Counted from the first letter of the stretch, positions 23,391-32,635 are shown. The stretch is 64,000 bases of DNA from UMGS1484 sp045593325 (GCA_045593325.1 JAZNWL010000067.1:1-64000); one strand, 5' to 3'. Notes: generated by a model from the sequence alone, not told the origin. A program made the numbers and translations.

Positions 23391-25601
23391 TTACGAAACG
23401 CCCTTTTCCACGCTTTTCACCGCGTGCATTTCCAACTGGGCTTCCACAAGCCCTTTGTAAATGCCCTTTTCTTTTTGCATCAATTCCTCATGACTGCCCA
23501 TTTCGGCAATGGTATGCTCATCAATTACAAAAATACGGTCGCACCCTTTCAAGGTGGAAAGGCGGTGGGCAATGGCAAAGGTGGTTCTGCCTTTTTTCAG
23601 CCGTTCCAATGCTTTTTGAATCATAAATTCGCTTTCGGTATCCAAGCTGGAAGTGGCTTCATCCAAAATTAAAAGGCGGGGATTTACAAGCACCGCACGG
23701 GCAATGGCAATCCGTTGCCGTTCCCCACCCGAAAGCCGCTGGCCTTTTTCCCCTACGGGGGTTTGGTAACCGTAAGGAAACTTGCAAATAAAATCGTGTG
23801 CCCCCGCCACCTTGGCGGCGTGAATCACTTCTTCCACGGTGGCGTCCGGTTTGGCAAACCGAATGTTATCCAACACGGTGCCCGCAAACAAATAATTCTC
23901 CTGCAACACCACACCGATTTGGCTGTGCAAACAGGTGGTATCCCAAGTGCGAATGTCTTTCCCGTCTATGAGTATCTTCCCTTGATTCACATCATAAAGT
24001 CGCATAATCAGGTTGATCATGGTGGATTTTCCCGTCCCGGAAGCCCCTACCAAACCAATGGATTCTCCCGCTTTTACGGTAAAGGAAATATCTTTCAGCA
24101 CCGGCTCATACGCCCGATACCCAAAGGTTACGTTCTCAAAGGCAACGTCCCCTGTAATGGGTTGGGCAACAGGGGTTTCCTGTACCGAAAGGCTCTCGGT
24201 TTGCCCCATTACGTCATCAATACGGGCAAGGCTGATTCGCAAATCCATCAACATTCGGGGAAGCCATGTAAACCACCCCAACGGGCCGAACATCATATTG
24301 GCATAGGAAATATACTGTGCCATTTGCCCCACGGTAAATCCCGTACCGCTCAGCACCTTCCATCCCCCTGCCAATAACACAAGGGAAGTGCCTAAGTTAA
24401 GCAGAAATCCCATAGTGGGATTAAACTTTGCCCAAAACACTTCACTTTTTTCCTGAATGGCGGCAAGGTTTCCCGCTTCTTGTTCAAATGCCTTGGTTTC
24501 TTTTTCTTCCTTGCCGAAGGTTTTTACCACCCGAATGCCCTGCAACACATCCTGCAGGTGACTGTTCAGGCGGTCGTCCCTGCGGCGAACCAAGGAAAAC
24601 ATACGATGCATCGGTCTGCGAAGGGTACGGAACATCACCCAAATGAAGGGCACAAATACCACCGAAATTAAGGTGAGCTTCCAATCCATATATAACATCA
24701 TACCAAAAGCACCCAAAAAGGTGATAATATAGGTAAACATATTGGTGAACACGTTTTCCATAAACCGCCGCACGGTGCCGGTATCCCCCACAATGCGGTT
24801 CATCAAATCTCCGGGTTTTCGGGAATCGTGGTAAGCAAGGGAAAGGGCTTGTACCTTTTGGAACAAAGCCGACCGCAACGCATTGCTGATTTTCGACCCT
24901 AACACCACCCCGTAATACCGTTTTACTAAATCGATTACCACAGCAAGCGCGGTGAATAAAGCAAGTACCCCCACAAAGGTGAGAATGGCACTCCAGCTCC
25001 CCTTTGCAGGGAGCAAATGTTCATCAATAAAAACCTGTTGCCATTTGGCGGTGTAAAGGGAAATGCCGGCCGCCGAAAGCATAAGAACCCAAATCACAAC
25101 AAATCGGGGTAAAAAGGGCTTGCAAATCTCAAACAAGCGTTTGAGCCCTGCGGTTTTTCCTTCACAAACAGGGCAAGAGGACACCCCGTGCATCACCTTG
25201 CCGCATTTTTTGCAAACCGTTTCGGCTTCCCCGCTTTCCACAAGGCGAAAATCCCCTTCCATAAAACGGGTGATGCCTCGCACTACGTAGGAAAATTTAG
25301 CAAGCAAAGCGGTGGTAAAACGGCAAAGCACCAACGGCTCTCCGCCCACGGTAAGGGTAACGTACCCAACCCCAATTCCCTTTTGGCATTCTGCCTTTTC
25401 CAGGGAAGAAAGAGGGTAAAACGCCGTTACGGTATCCCCCTCAAAAATCCCCAAAGCGGTGTGGGATACCGCCAACCATCTGTCCTTTGCAAAAGTTCCT
25501 TGTTCATCCAGGTCAAAGGGAATACAATACACCATTTCGTTGGCATCGTTTTTCTTCCAATTTTCCATTTGCTTTGCCGATAGGTCAACACATAAATTCA
25601 C
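23391..25601 (-). CDS. ABC exporter with N-terminal sensor-like domain and zinc ribbon
   Basis: 736 residues. About 1-120 is a beta-rich domain resembling the start of the partner transporter, followed by a zinc ribbon (CKKCGKVMHGVSSCPVC, about 128-145), six TM segments (about 165-450) and an ABC ATPase (Walker A GASGTGKST, signature LSGGERQR, Walker B LLILDEATSSLD). GTG at 25601 is the start, with GGGGAGGTG upstream. Last gene of a three-gene set with a DUF1854 gene and a second ABC half-transporter; the pair probably forms a heterodimeric exporter. This arrangement is seen in Clostridia and elsewhere with DUF1854, and has been linked by name to cyanophycin loci. Substrate unknown. Confidence 0.85.
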   Translation of the reverse strand: MNLCVDLSAKQMENWKKNDANEMVYCIPFDLDEQGTFAKDRWLAVSHTALGIFEGDTVTAFYPLSSLEKAECQKGIGVGYVTLTVGGEPLVLCRFTTALLAKFSYVVRGITRFMEGDFRLVESGEAETVCKKCGKVMHGVSSCPVCEGKTAGLKRLFEICKPFLPRFVVIWVLMLSAAGISLYTAKWQQVFIDEHLLPAKGSWSAILTFVGVLALFTALAVVIDLVKRYYGVVLGSKISNALRSALFQKVQALSLAYHDSRKPGDLMNRIVGDTGTVRRFMENVFTNMFTYIITFLGAFGMMLYMDWKLTLISVVFVPFIWVMFRTLRRPMHRMFSLVRRRDDRLNSHLQDVLQGIRVVKTFGKEEKETKAFEQEAGNLAAIQEKSEVFWAKFNPTMGFLLNLGTSLVLLAGGWKVLSGTGFTVGQMAQYISYANMMFGPLGWFTWLPRMLMDLRISLARIDDVMGQTESLSVQETPVAQPITGDVAFENVTFGYRAYEPVLKDISFTVKAGESIGLVGASGTGKSTMINLIMRLYDVNQGKILIDGKDIRTWDTTCLHSQIGVVLQENYLFAGTVLDNIRFAKPDATVEEVIHAAKVAGAHDFICKFPYGYQTPVGEKGQRLSGGERQRIAIARAVLVNPRLLILDEATSSLDTESEFMIQKALERLKKGRTTFAIAHRLSTLKGCDRIFVIDEHTIAEMGSHEELMQKEKGIYKGLVEAQLEMHAVKSVEKGVS

Positions 25602-25631
25602 GGGTTTTCACCTCCCCGAACCAAAAAACAG

Positions 25632-26171
25632 CTACATATACAAATCCACCATCCGCAATTCTTTTGCGGAAAGCTTTGTTACGTCGGGCAATTCAAAACG
25701 GTTGCCGTCCACATCCGAAACAATTAAGCGGGTGCTTGAGAGTTTGGAAACCCCGTTTTGGTCCACCGTAAAACGGCATACCCCTTTATCGGTATTCACA
25801 TACCAATAGGAATAGCCGTATTGTTCTTTAATTTCAAAAATCCTCTGAATTTTGGGCATAAAATATCGCAAATTCAGTTGATATTCAATGGCTTTTACCG
25901 TTTCCTCATCAAATACATTCAAGCGGGCAATGATGCCGATTTCCCGATTGTTTTCATCCTCCTGCCGCACCGAAAGATATTCGTTTTCCCCGCTAAACGG
26001 GAAGGTGCGGAAAAAGAGAACCCGCGGGTATTCCTTGCCACGGTAGTGCAAGGTAACAAATCCACCTGAAGTTTTGGTAAACACAGCATTTTGGGGTGTA
26101 AGAAAGCGGGTTTCCAAAAGGTCGTCTGCCAACTGTTCTTCCTGTTTTAAAACCGAATTGTTTTTCTTCAT
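25632..26171 (-). CDS. DUF1854 family protein
   Basis: 179 residues matching the DUF1854 pattern: a central R-T-F-P-F-S and Y-L-S-V-R segment, I-I-A-R-L-N-V-F, L-N-L-R-Y-F-M-P-K-I-Q-R-I, then W-Y-V-N-T-D-K-G and L-I-V-S-D-V-D-G-N-R. No signal peptide or TM segment, so probably cytosolic. It lies between two ABC exporter genes (12 and 31 bases apart), the family's usual setting. Biochemical role is unknown; an accessory or regulatory subunit of the exporter is plausible. Confidence 0.8.
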   Translation of the reverse strand: MKKNNSVLKQEEQLADDLLETRFLTPQNAVFTKTSGGFVTLHYRGKEYPRVLFFRTFPFSGENEYLSVRQEDENNREIGIIARLNVFDEETVKAIEYQLNLRYFMPKIQRIFEIKEQYGYSYWYVNTDKGVCRFTVDQNGVSKLSSTRLIVSDVDGNRFELPDVTKLSAKELRMVDLYM

Positions 26172-26182
26172 TTTCCGTCCCC

Positions 26183-28525
26183 CTATTCAATCACAATATT
26201 TTCTTCCTGTTGCCCTTTTAAGGAAAGGGCTTTGGTTTGCAGTTCCACCAATTTATAATAAATCCCTTGATTGTTTATCAATTCCCGGTGGGTGCCGTAT
26301 TCGGCAACCTTGCCTTCCTCCAGCACCAACAGTTTGTGTGCCCCCCGCAAGGTGGAAAGGCGGTGGGCAATGGAAATGGTGGTACGCCCTTGCACCAATT
26401 TATCCAAAGCATTTTGAATGTTCCGTTCGGTGGCGGTATCCACCGAAGCGGTGGCTTCGTCTAAAATCAAAATGGGACTGTTTGCCAGAATGGCACGGGC
26501 AACCGAAAGCCGTTGCCGCTCCCCACCCGAAAGCTGCCGCCCCGAAGAACCGATTACCGTTTCGTAACCGTCGGGCATTTGGCAAATAAAATCGTGTGCC
26601 CCTGCGTGAATGGCGGCTTTGATGATATCCTCACGGGTAGCATTGGGGCAGGCATAGGCAATGTTTTCTGCCACCGTGCCCATAAACACGTAACTGTCTT
26701 GAGAAACGGTGGAAACACATTGATGTAAGGTTTCCATGGAAAGGTCTTTTAGGGGAATCCCGTCAATGGTAATTTCCCCGCTGTCCACGTCATACAGCCG
26801 AGAAATTAAACTCACAAGGGTGGATTTCCCTACCCCCGATTTTCCTACAATGCCCAGCATTTCTCCTGCGGGAATATCCACCGAAATGTTGTGCAAAACA
26901 GGTTTCCCCGCTTGGTAGGAAAAGGTAACGTTATTTATGGAAACATCCCCCCGAATGGTATCCAAGGAAACGGGATTTTTCTTTTCTTCCACTTGGGGTT
27001 TGGTATCCATAATTTCAAAAATTCTGCCTGCGGCATTCATGGAAGAGGTTCCCCAACGAAACAGGTCGGTCATAGAACCCAGCAGTTGGGAAAGCATTCC
27101 CACGTAGCTTAAAAACACCGCCAACATCCCGTAGGACATCCCCGTGTGCCCGCCTTTGATAATCAAATAGGCACCCAAGCCCCATACCCCCAAATTCAGC
27201 AGGTTGCCACCCACCGCAGAAAGGGCAAAATAACGGTTTTCATAAGCCACCACCGAAACCTCGGTTTCCTGCATCCGATTGTTTTCTTTTTCAAATTCAA
27301 AAACGGCAGCTTGCTCCTGCCCAAAGGCTTTGATCACCCGACTGCCCGTGAGGGTATCGTTCAGCACCCCGCTCATATTGCGGTTTGCTCGGTGCCGTTT
27401 GCCGTGCAAATGCCATAACATGGGTTGCAGCTTGGTGGAAATGAAGGTAAGCACCGGCACCACCGCCACCGCCAACACCGCCAACTGCCAGTTTAAGGAG
27501 AACATCATAACCACCAATGCAGTGGCGTGAATGGTGTTGCCGAATACGTAGGGAAGGCCGTCAATAAAAAATCCCGTAACCTCTCCCGCATCCCCCAACA
27601 CACGGGTCATCAGTCCTCCTGTTTTGCGGTCGGTAAAAAAGGAAAGAGAAAGCCGCCGCAAGGCGGAAAACACATCCTCTTTGATTCTTCGTACCACACG
27701 GGGCACAATTTTCCCCACCAAGGCAAACTGAAATATGCTGATAATCCAGGTGACAATGCGAACCGCCAAAAAGGAGCCCATTACCAATAACAAAAGGGTA
27801 AGAAAATCCCCTCCCGCCAAGGACCAAACCCCCGTAAAGGTGGATTTTTTCCCCAACACGTCATCAAAATACACCGCCCCTGAAAGATAAGGCATAATCA
27901 CGCTAAAAACCGCACTGAACAGAATCAAAAGGGAAACCCCCGCCATTTTCCATTTGTGGGGTTTAAAATAGGAAAGGGTTCGCACAAATAAACTCCGATG
28001 GTCGGTGCATTTGGGGCAAATTTTCCGTTCTTTATCCAAGTAAGGTGCACCGCATATTTCGCAAAAATCACTGTGTTCTTTGTCTTTGGTGTCCTCTTCT
28101 TTCAGTTCTTCCCCTTTTTTCACCTTGTCCGCAAGGGATGCCATTCGATTAGCATCGGTGTTCAGCCCACTTGTAAAGCAAAATAAAGGTTGTTCCCCCG
28201 CCGCGGTTTTGATGCAAAGCATCCCTCCGCCAAGGAAAGACTGTATCCAAATTTTTTCAATATCCTGCAAAGCAAATTCGGTAACCGAAGAAACCGTTCC
28301 ATCCTCTTGAATGGGCTTGTTTTTCCCAATATACCCTCCGTACACTTTTGCGGGAATACGGGTTTGCCCCTGTGCCAAAACCAGCTTCTCTTTGGTGAGC
28401 AACAAATAAAAGTCGGCAAATTCCCCATTGGAATTCAAATCCCCCTTGCAGGCATACAAAACGTCTTCATCGGGAAAGGATTTCTTTTTCAATTTTTCAT
28501 AGTCCTTAGAACCGAAAAAACCCAT
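26183..28525 (-). CDS. ABC exporter with zinc ribbon (partner subunit)
   Basis: 780 residues from the ATG at 28525, selected because AAAGGAG (28534-28540) is eight bases upstream. N-terminal about 140 residues form a domain akin to the partner's, then a zinc ribbon (CEICGAPYLDKERKICPKC), six TM segments (about 205-490) and an ABC ATPase (Walker A GKSGVGKST, LSGGERQR, LILDEATASVD). First gene of the exporter operon, driven by a strong sigma-A promoter. Zinc ribbons in both half-transporters are uncommon for exporters. Confidence 0.85.
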   Translation of the reverse strand: MGFFGSKDYEKLKKKSFPDEDVLYACKGDLNSNGEFADFYLLLTKEKLVLAQGQTRIPAKVYGGYIGKNKPIQEDGTVSSVTEFALQDIEKIWIQSFLGGGMLCIKTAAGEQPLFCFTSGLNTDANRMASLADKVKKGEELKEEDTKDKEHSDFCEICGAPYLDKERKICPKCTDHRSLFVRTLSYFKPHKWKMAGVSLLILFSAVFSVIMPYLSGAVYFDDVLGKKSTFTGVWSLAGGDFLTLLLLVMGSFLAVRIVTWIISIFQFALVGKIVPRVVRRIKEDVFSALRRLSLSFFTDRKTGGLMTRVLGDAGEVTGFFIDGLPYVFGNTIHATALVVMMFSLNWQLAVLAVAVVPVLTFISTKLQPMLWHLHGKRHRANRNMSGVLNDTLTGSRVIKAFGQEQAAVFEFEKENNRMQETEVSVVAYENRYFALSAVGGNLLNLGVWGLGAYLIIKGGHTGMSYGMLAVFLSYVGMLSQLLGSMTDLFRWGTSSMNAAGRIFEIMDTKPQVEEKKNPVSLDTIRGDVSINNVTFSYQAGKPVLHNISVDIPAGEMLGIVGKSGVGKSTLVSLISRLYDVDSGEITIDGIPLKDLSMETLHQCVSTVSQDSYVFMGTVAENIAYACPNATREDIIKAAIHAGAHDFICQMPDGYETVIGSSGRQLSGGERQRLSVARAILANSPILILDEATASVDTATERNIQNALDKLVQGRTTISIAHRLSTLRGAHKLLVLEEGKVAEYGTHRELINNQGIYYKLVELQTKALSLKGQQEENIVIE

Positions 28526-28561
28526 ATTTGTCACTCCTTTTTATAAATCTTATTTTTCTTC

Positions 28562-28590
28562 GTTATAACATACCGAAAAAATGTTGTCAA
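28562..28590 (-). promoter_or_regulatory. Sigma-A promoter of the ABC/DUF1854 operon
   Basis: Leftward TTGACA (28585-28590), 17-bp spacer, TATAAC (28562-28567), 37 bases before the ATG at 28525. Confidence 0.8.
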
Positions 28591-28600
28591 CCTAAAATCC

Positions 28601-28700
28601 TTGTCTGATATAAAAAAATTATTATCTAAAATTCAACTGCATTTCCAAAATAAAAAACAAATATTTACTGTAATCGTTTCTTTCCAACGCGGCAAAAACG
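28601..28700 (+). pseudogene. Decayed fragment of a MecA-like gene
   Basis: The DNA closely matches the N-terminal coding part of the gene at 32695-33225. The clearest block is TCAACTGCATTTSCAAAA, followed by an A-run and a CAAATRTTTAYTG-like block, then a shared AACGC...GTGGTG/GGTGG...TTTTGT stretch. Translated, L-S-K-I-Q-L-H-F-Q-N-K-K aligns with L-T-Y-S-Q-L-H-L-Q-N-K-K, and after a frameshift K-Y-L-L-stop-S-F-L-S-N-A-A-K aligns with K-C-L-L-Q-S-L-L-C-N-A-G-K. An in-frame stop and the frameshift show it is dead. Boundaries are approximate. Confidence 0.65.
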
Positions 28701-28746
28701 GTGGTGTTTTGTATTGATAAAAGGCTTTTTCGGCTATTCTGCTGAT

Positions 28747-29346
28747 TTATTCAAAATTGATAGGCATTTTTACAAGGGTATGGCTACAATGGGAGCATTC
28801 ATCTTGCTGAATATTATTATAAGAACCGCACACGGCACATTGAACTCGAAAGTCCGATGAAGCGGGTAACACAATGGTGTGTGCCGTACCTGAAAGGTGA
28901 AACACCTTGTCCCCTATCCGATACTTTTCAATATTAGGCGACAATTTTTCTTGTTTACTATACACTTCTGCCCGCTCGTAATATACTTGGCGGGAAATAC
29001 GTTTTCCATTGATAAGCCGTATATCCAAAATAATGGTGTTCCTTCGAGGCTGTGTCCAAGGTCTTTTAAATCTCCAATCCATATCCACGCCTGTTTTGAT
29101 GGTAATATCGGTCACTTCACCCAAGAAACTATTGTCGGTTATTTGGGGAAACACCTTTGCAAAAACAACCCCCAATAAAAACAAAAGAAGAGCAGCAATA
29201 GATGTTTTTTCGGCGGGGGTGTTCAATTCCAAAGAACAGTAAATCCCGGTGGATACCCCTACAACCAACGCCAACAGAAGCATTCGTTTAATTCTTTGTT
29301 TCACCGAAATGTTTCTTAAATCAGACGGCAACAGTTTCTTGTTCAT
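28747..29346 (-). CDS. Membrane protein with C-terminal zinc ribbon
   Basis: 199 residues from the ATG at 29346 (AGAGGTGG upstream). Two TM segments near residues 23-42 and 47-66, an approximately 100-residue beta-rich domain, then a zinc-ribbon pair CAVCGSYNNIQQDECSHC near the C-terminus. I do not recognise a family. The zinc ribbon recalls those in the two ABC proteins next door, but nothing else links them. Leftward promoter TTGACA-18-GATAAT at 29367-29396. Confidence 0.65.
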   Translation of the reverse strand: MNKKLLPSDLRNISVKQRIKRMLLLALVVGVSTGIYCSLELNTPAEKTSIAALLLFLLGVVFAKVFPQITDNSFLGEVTDITIKTGVDMDWRFKRPWTQPRRNTIILDIRLINGKRISRQVYYERAEVYSKQEKLSPNIEKYRIGDKVFHLSGTAHTIVLPASSDFRVQCAVCGSYNNIQQDECSHCSHTLVKMPINFE

Positions 29347-29366
29347 AATCTTCCACCTCTTTTTCA

Positions 29367-29396
29367 ATTATCATCCAATTCCCATGCAATTGTCAA
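29367..29396 (-). promoter_or_regulatory. Probable sigma-A promoter of the zinc-ribbon membrane protein
   Basis: Leftward TTGACA (29391-29396) and GATAAT (29367-29372), 18-bp spacer. It is unusually close to the start codon (29346), giving a very short leader. Confidence 0.6.
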
Positions 29397-29406
29397 GAAT
29401 TGAGGC

Positions 29407-29437
29407 CAAAAACGGGCAGTTGTGATAACCGCCCGTT
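29407..29437 (-). terminator. Terminator after the 30.2-kb dockerin gene
   Basis: Stem AAACGGGC/GCCCGTTT with inner GGTT/AACT pairing, followed leftward by TTTTTGG. Confidence 0.7.
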
Positions 29438-29475
29438 TCCCTTCTGCTTGTGATTTAAAAAAACTTGCCTATTGG

Positions 29476-30249
29476 TTACTCAGGGAAAATCTTATCTAAC
29501 GGCCATTCCACAACCCGTTTCCCTACTGCCGATTGCAATGCCCACAAAGCATCCACCGCATTGATTTCTCCATCAGCATTTACATCATCCTTACGATTGA
29601 TGGAGCCTTCTTCTTTCCCAACGGCAGCTCTTAAAATATGCAGTGCCGATACAGCGGTGTATTTGTAAATGTAACTTGTGCCGGTATAAATTTCGGTTAC
29701 ATCATTGCCAAGGTCGGTAGCGGTAACGTCGGTTGGGGTCTCAACATCCGGCACAGGGATTTCATCTTCAAACCACAGAATAAAAGCAACCCGTTCCTGT
29801 TCTGCGAGGCGAAGAATTTCGGCTTTGGTGGTTCTAAAGGTTACCGAAACACCTACAATTACCATATCTTCGGTTTTTTCCAAATCAACCGCTTCAAAAA
29901 ACTCCTTGTAGAAAGTTTCTTCTGCTTCTTTTTGGAATTGTTTTTCTAGCGCAATCAATTGGTTTACTTGTTCGGTATATTTAGGGCTGCCGGTTAAAGC
30001 CAACCGATAATTCTCTTCCCCCATAACAGCAATTGCTTTTGCTTCATAGTCTTCCTGAGAAAGTTGAGGAAGGTCTCCGATTGCGTACACTGCAATTTCG
30101 GCGGTATCGGTATCGTTCATAGTTTCCAAATGCGTCCTAAAATCTTCGCCTAATTTATCGGTATGTTCTTCTGCAAAAACAACGCCGAAACTCATAGAAA
30201 TTGCCAATACCAAGCCTAACAATAGCATTTGTTTGAAAATCTTCTTCAT
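29476..30249 (-). CDS. Small secreted dockerin protein, unknown domain
   Basis: 257 residues from the ATG at 30249 (AAGGAG ten bases upstream). Signal peptide MKKIFKQMLLLGLVLAISMS to about residue 27 (VFA). Residues 30-155 are charged and mostly helical with one beta-strand pair, of no recognised family. The C-terminal dockerin has one degraded repeat (Y-T-A-V-S-A-L-H-I-L-R-A-A-V-G) and one good calcium loop (DVNADGEINAVDA). The promoter region carries the GTGAGW-N18-GTTTAA signature. It is divergent from the AgrA/AgrC-like two-component genes. Confidence 0.75.
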   Translation of the reverse strand: MKKIFKQMLLLGLVLAISMSFGVVFAEEHTDKLGEDFRTHLETMNDTDTAEIAVYAIGDLPQLSQEDYEAKAIAVMGEENYRLALTGSPKYTEQVNQLIALEKQFQKEAEETFYKEFFEAVDLEKTEDMVIVGVSVTFRTTKAEILRLAEQERVAFILWFEDEIPVPDVETPTDVTATDLGNDVTEIYTGTSYIYKYTAVSALHILRAAVGKEEGSINRKDDVNADGEINAVDALWALQSAVGKRVVEWPLDKIFPE

Positions 30250-30296
30250 AAATATCACGCTCCTTAAATCAATTGAAAAGGTTCATTTTCTACTAC

Positions 30297-30326
30297 TTAA
30301 ACACAAAAGGAGGGAAAAATACTCAC
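30297..30326 (-). promoter_or_regulatory. Shared dockerin-gene promoter signature, copy B
   Basis: Leftward GTGAGT, 18 bases, GTTTAA (TTAAAC at 30297-30302, CTCAC at 30322-30326), 47 bases before the ATG at 30249, the same distance as copy A. The downstream bases AGTAGTAGAAA also resemble copy A (AGTAATAGAAA). Confidence 0.6.
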
Positions 30327-30390
30327 GATAATTAGAATTTTTTTCATTATATCATAAAAAACCGTGAAATCATTCGCCATTATTTATCTC

Positions 30391-30440
30391 TGATGAAATT
30401 TTATTTATCTAAAATTCAATGATACTTCTAAAAATACTCC
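30391..30440 (+). pseudogene. Possible second decayed MecA-like fragment
   Basis: Shares TTATCTAAAATTCAA and flanking bases with the relic at 28.62 kb; read in the same frame it gives L-M-K-F-Y-L-S-K-I-Q-stop. Only about 50 bases match, so a common origin is likely but the gene identity is weak. The remaining gap (30250-30616) holds the two promoters described separately. Confidence 0.35.
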
Positions 30441-30555
30441 ACATCGGAATTCTCCTCCTTGCAGTTTAGATGATGCCCACTTTCATTTAATATGCAAATT
30501 TGTGTGCTGTCAATAGATATTGCCTATTCGTTGCCTCAAACGTCCTATTCGATAT

Positions 30556-30584
30556 TTGACAATAAATTTTTAACCTTGTATACT
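30556..30584 (+). promoter_or_regulatory. Consensus sigma-A promoter of the two-component operon
   Basis: TTGACA (30556-30561), 17-bp spacer, TATACT (30579-30584). AAGGAGG at 30603-30609 then leads to the TTG start at 30617. Confidence 0.85.
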
Positions 30585-30616
30585 TTATATAATGAAACCA
30601 ACAAGGAGGATTTGCT

Positions 30617-31327
30617 TTGAACATTGCCATTTGCGACGATAACATAACCCACCGAGATGCGGTGATTAACAACATACAACAAAACAACCCAACCGATGCG
30701 ACCCTAACCATTTCCCAATTTGAAAATGCAGAAGCTCTTTTGCAAGCATATAGGAAAGGGAACCGATATGATTTGATTTTTTTGGATGTGGAAATGGGTA
30801 AGGTGAACGGCATTGATGCTGCTATGGAAATTCGCAAATGCCAACCCAATGTATTGCTTGTTTTTATTTCGAGCCACCCTCAATATGCCATTCCCGCTTA
30901 CGATTGCCAGCCCTTATATTTCATTACCAAACCCATTAACTCCGCTCGATTTTCTCATATTTTTGCCAAGGTGATGGAACGGTATAAACAATTGCACCAA
31001 TATTACGTCATTCAAAACAAAGGGCAAATCATTAAACTGTTAATTGAAGAGATTACCTATGTGGAAGTGTTCCGAAAACACGTTATTTTTCACACTGCCA
31101 AGGAAACCTATGAAACCACCGGTACCACCTTGCAAAAAACCGTGGAGTCTCTTTTACCTTATGGGTTTTGTCAAGTGCATCAAAGTATACTGGTAAATAT
31201 GGAACACATCAAAGCCATTGAACAATATGATATTATTTTAGACGACGATACCACCGTACCCATCAGTGTGCGAAAAAAATCCCAAGTATTAAAAACCTTT
31301 GCAGAATATATTGAAAGGACGATGTAA
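30617..31327 (+). CDS. LytTR-family response regulator (AgrA-like)
   Basis: 236 residues: receiver domain (about 1-120; acidic pair D7-D8, phospho-acceptor D57 in LIFLDVEM, K near 104 in I-T-K-P-I) and a C-terminal LytTR DNA-binding domain (about 135-235; E-I-T-Y-V-E-V-F, F-C-Q-V-H-Q-S-I-L-V-N). Starts with TTG at 30617, preceded by AAGGAGG. The kinase gene follows after two bases. Target genes are not identifiable from the window. Confidence 0.93.
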   Translation: MNIAICDDNITHRDAVINNIQQNNPTDATLTISQFENAEALLQAYRKGNRYDLIFLDVEMGKVNGIDAAMEIRKCQPNVLLVFISSHPQYAIPAYDCQPLYFITKPINSARFSHIFAKVMERYKQLHQYYVIQNKGQIIKLLIEEITYVEVFRKHVIFHTAKETYETTGTTLQKTVESLLPYGFCQVHQSILVNMEHIKAIEQYDIILDDDTTVPISVRKKSQVLKTFAEYIERTM

Positions 31328-31329
31328 TC

Positions 31330-32610
31330 ATGAGTGATTTGTTATACAACGCAATCAATGGCGGATTGGAAGTTGTTTTAATTTGTTTGTTTTTTCAAAC
31401 CTTTGTTCACCCCATCGCGTGGCAAGGCAGAAAATGGACTTTGGGATGTATTGGTTGTTTATTTGTTGGTCTTCTTGCCATTCCCAAGCCTACCCCTGTA
31501 AACTTTGTGCTTATACTCCTTTTAATATTTTTTATTTCCATGCTATACAAAATGAAATGGTATCAACATATTTTCTTTAGCGTGATTATTGTTACCCTGT
31601 ATTCCTTGGCAGAGGTAATTGTAGTTGTTATTAGCAGCATGATATTAAACGTGGAACTGGTTCTTCTTAAAACCGGCAACTATTTATTATTTGGTATGTT
31701 GGCGTCCAAATTAATTATTTTAATCATGATTCTTATTTTAAAATTCGGACGTCATAAATTACCCTTAAAACATTTGGGGAGTGTTTGGGGATATGTGATT
31801 TTTGTTTTAATTACTTCCATTGTTTCCATTTTTCTTGTGCTTGACTATATGCACCTAATTCTTGGTAACACCACAAAACAGTTTGTAACCCTTTTGGCGG
31901 TTTCCTTGATTATTGTAATGAACATTATGTTGTTTTATATCATTGATAAAATCAACGAACACTTTGAAACCAAACACAATTTGGACACCGCCAAAGAATT
32001 GATAGAAAGCCAAAAAGCAACCTACAAAACCTTATATGAAAATCAACAGGAAATCCGAAAAGTTCGTCATGATTTAAAAAATTCCATGGTGGGAATTTTA
32101 TACGAATTGGAAAACAAAAAAACAGATGATGCCATAAGTCGGATGAAAGGAATTCTTGAATTATTCGAAGAACAACGCTTCTCCTTTTCAGGGAACAACA
32201 TTATTGATACGTTGATGAATTTCAAGAAAAAAGAAGCAGCTAACTACAACATTCAATGGGAAGAATCCATTCATTTATCGGAATCATTGAACATTGACCC
32301 CATAGATTTTTCGGTTTTATTGGGCAATGCTTTAGACAATGCCATAGAAGCCACTGCAAAGCAAACCACGCACCCAAAAACCATTTTTGTATCCATGGCT
32401 TATAAGCAAGAGAATTTGTTAATGGTCATAAAAAATCCGGTGGACGCCCTCATTGACACAACCAATTTACAATCCACCAAACAAAATAAAACCCATCACG
32501 GTTTTGGCATATTGCAAATGAAACAGTTAGCCCAAAAGTATAACGGCGAAGTGTTTTTGGAATGCACTAACGAACAGTTTAAAACCTCTATTCTTATTGG
32601 GAAAATTTAA
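31330..32610 (+). CDS. GHKL-type sensor histidine kinase (AgrC-like)
   Basis: 426 residues: about six TM helices (1-210), a coiled linker, the phospho-accepting region with H247 in V-R-H-D-L-K-N, and a GHKL ATPase domain with an N-box (L-L-G-N-A-L-D-N-A-I-E-A) and G-box (H-G-F-G-I-L-Q-M). Partner of the upstream LytTR regulator. Such kinases usually sense secreted peptides, but no agrB/agrD-like gene is adjacent, so the signal is unknown. Confidence 0.92.
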   Translation: MSDLLYNAINGGLEVVLICLFFQTFVHPIAWQGRKWTLGCIGCLFVGLLAIPKPTPVNFVLILLLIFFISMLYKMKWYQHIFFSVIIVTLYSLAEVIVVVISSMILNVELVLLKTGNYLLFGMLASKLIILIMILILKFGRHKLPLKHLGSVWGYVIFVLITSIVSIFLVLDYMHLILGNTTKQFVTLLAVSLIIVMNIMLFYIIDKINEHFETKHNLDTAKELIESQKATYKTLYENQQEIRKVRHDLKNSMVGILYELENKKTDDAISRMKGILELFEEQRFSFSGNNIIDTLMNFKKKEAANYNIQWEESIHLSESLNIDPIDFSVLLGNALDNAIEATAKQTTHPKTIFVSMAYKQENLLMVIKNPVDALIDTTNLQSTKQNKTHHGFGILQMKQLAQKYNGEVFLECTNEQFKTSILIGKI

Positions 32611-32635
32611 AGACGAATTTCCAATAAAACACCAC

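Noticed and set aside
28625..30433. 19-bp direct repeats TCTAAAA-N12-TCYAAAA at 28625-28650 and 30408-30433 as LytTR binding sites
   Set aside because: The 28.6-kb copy coincides with codons of the decayed MecA-like fragment and the 30.4-kb block is probably related by descent. The period of 19 also does not match the usual 21-22 of LytTR sites.
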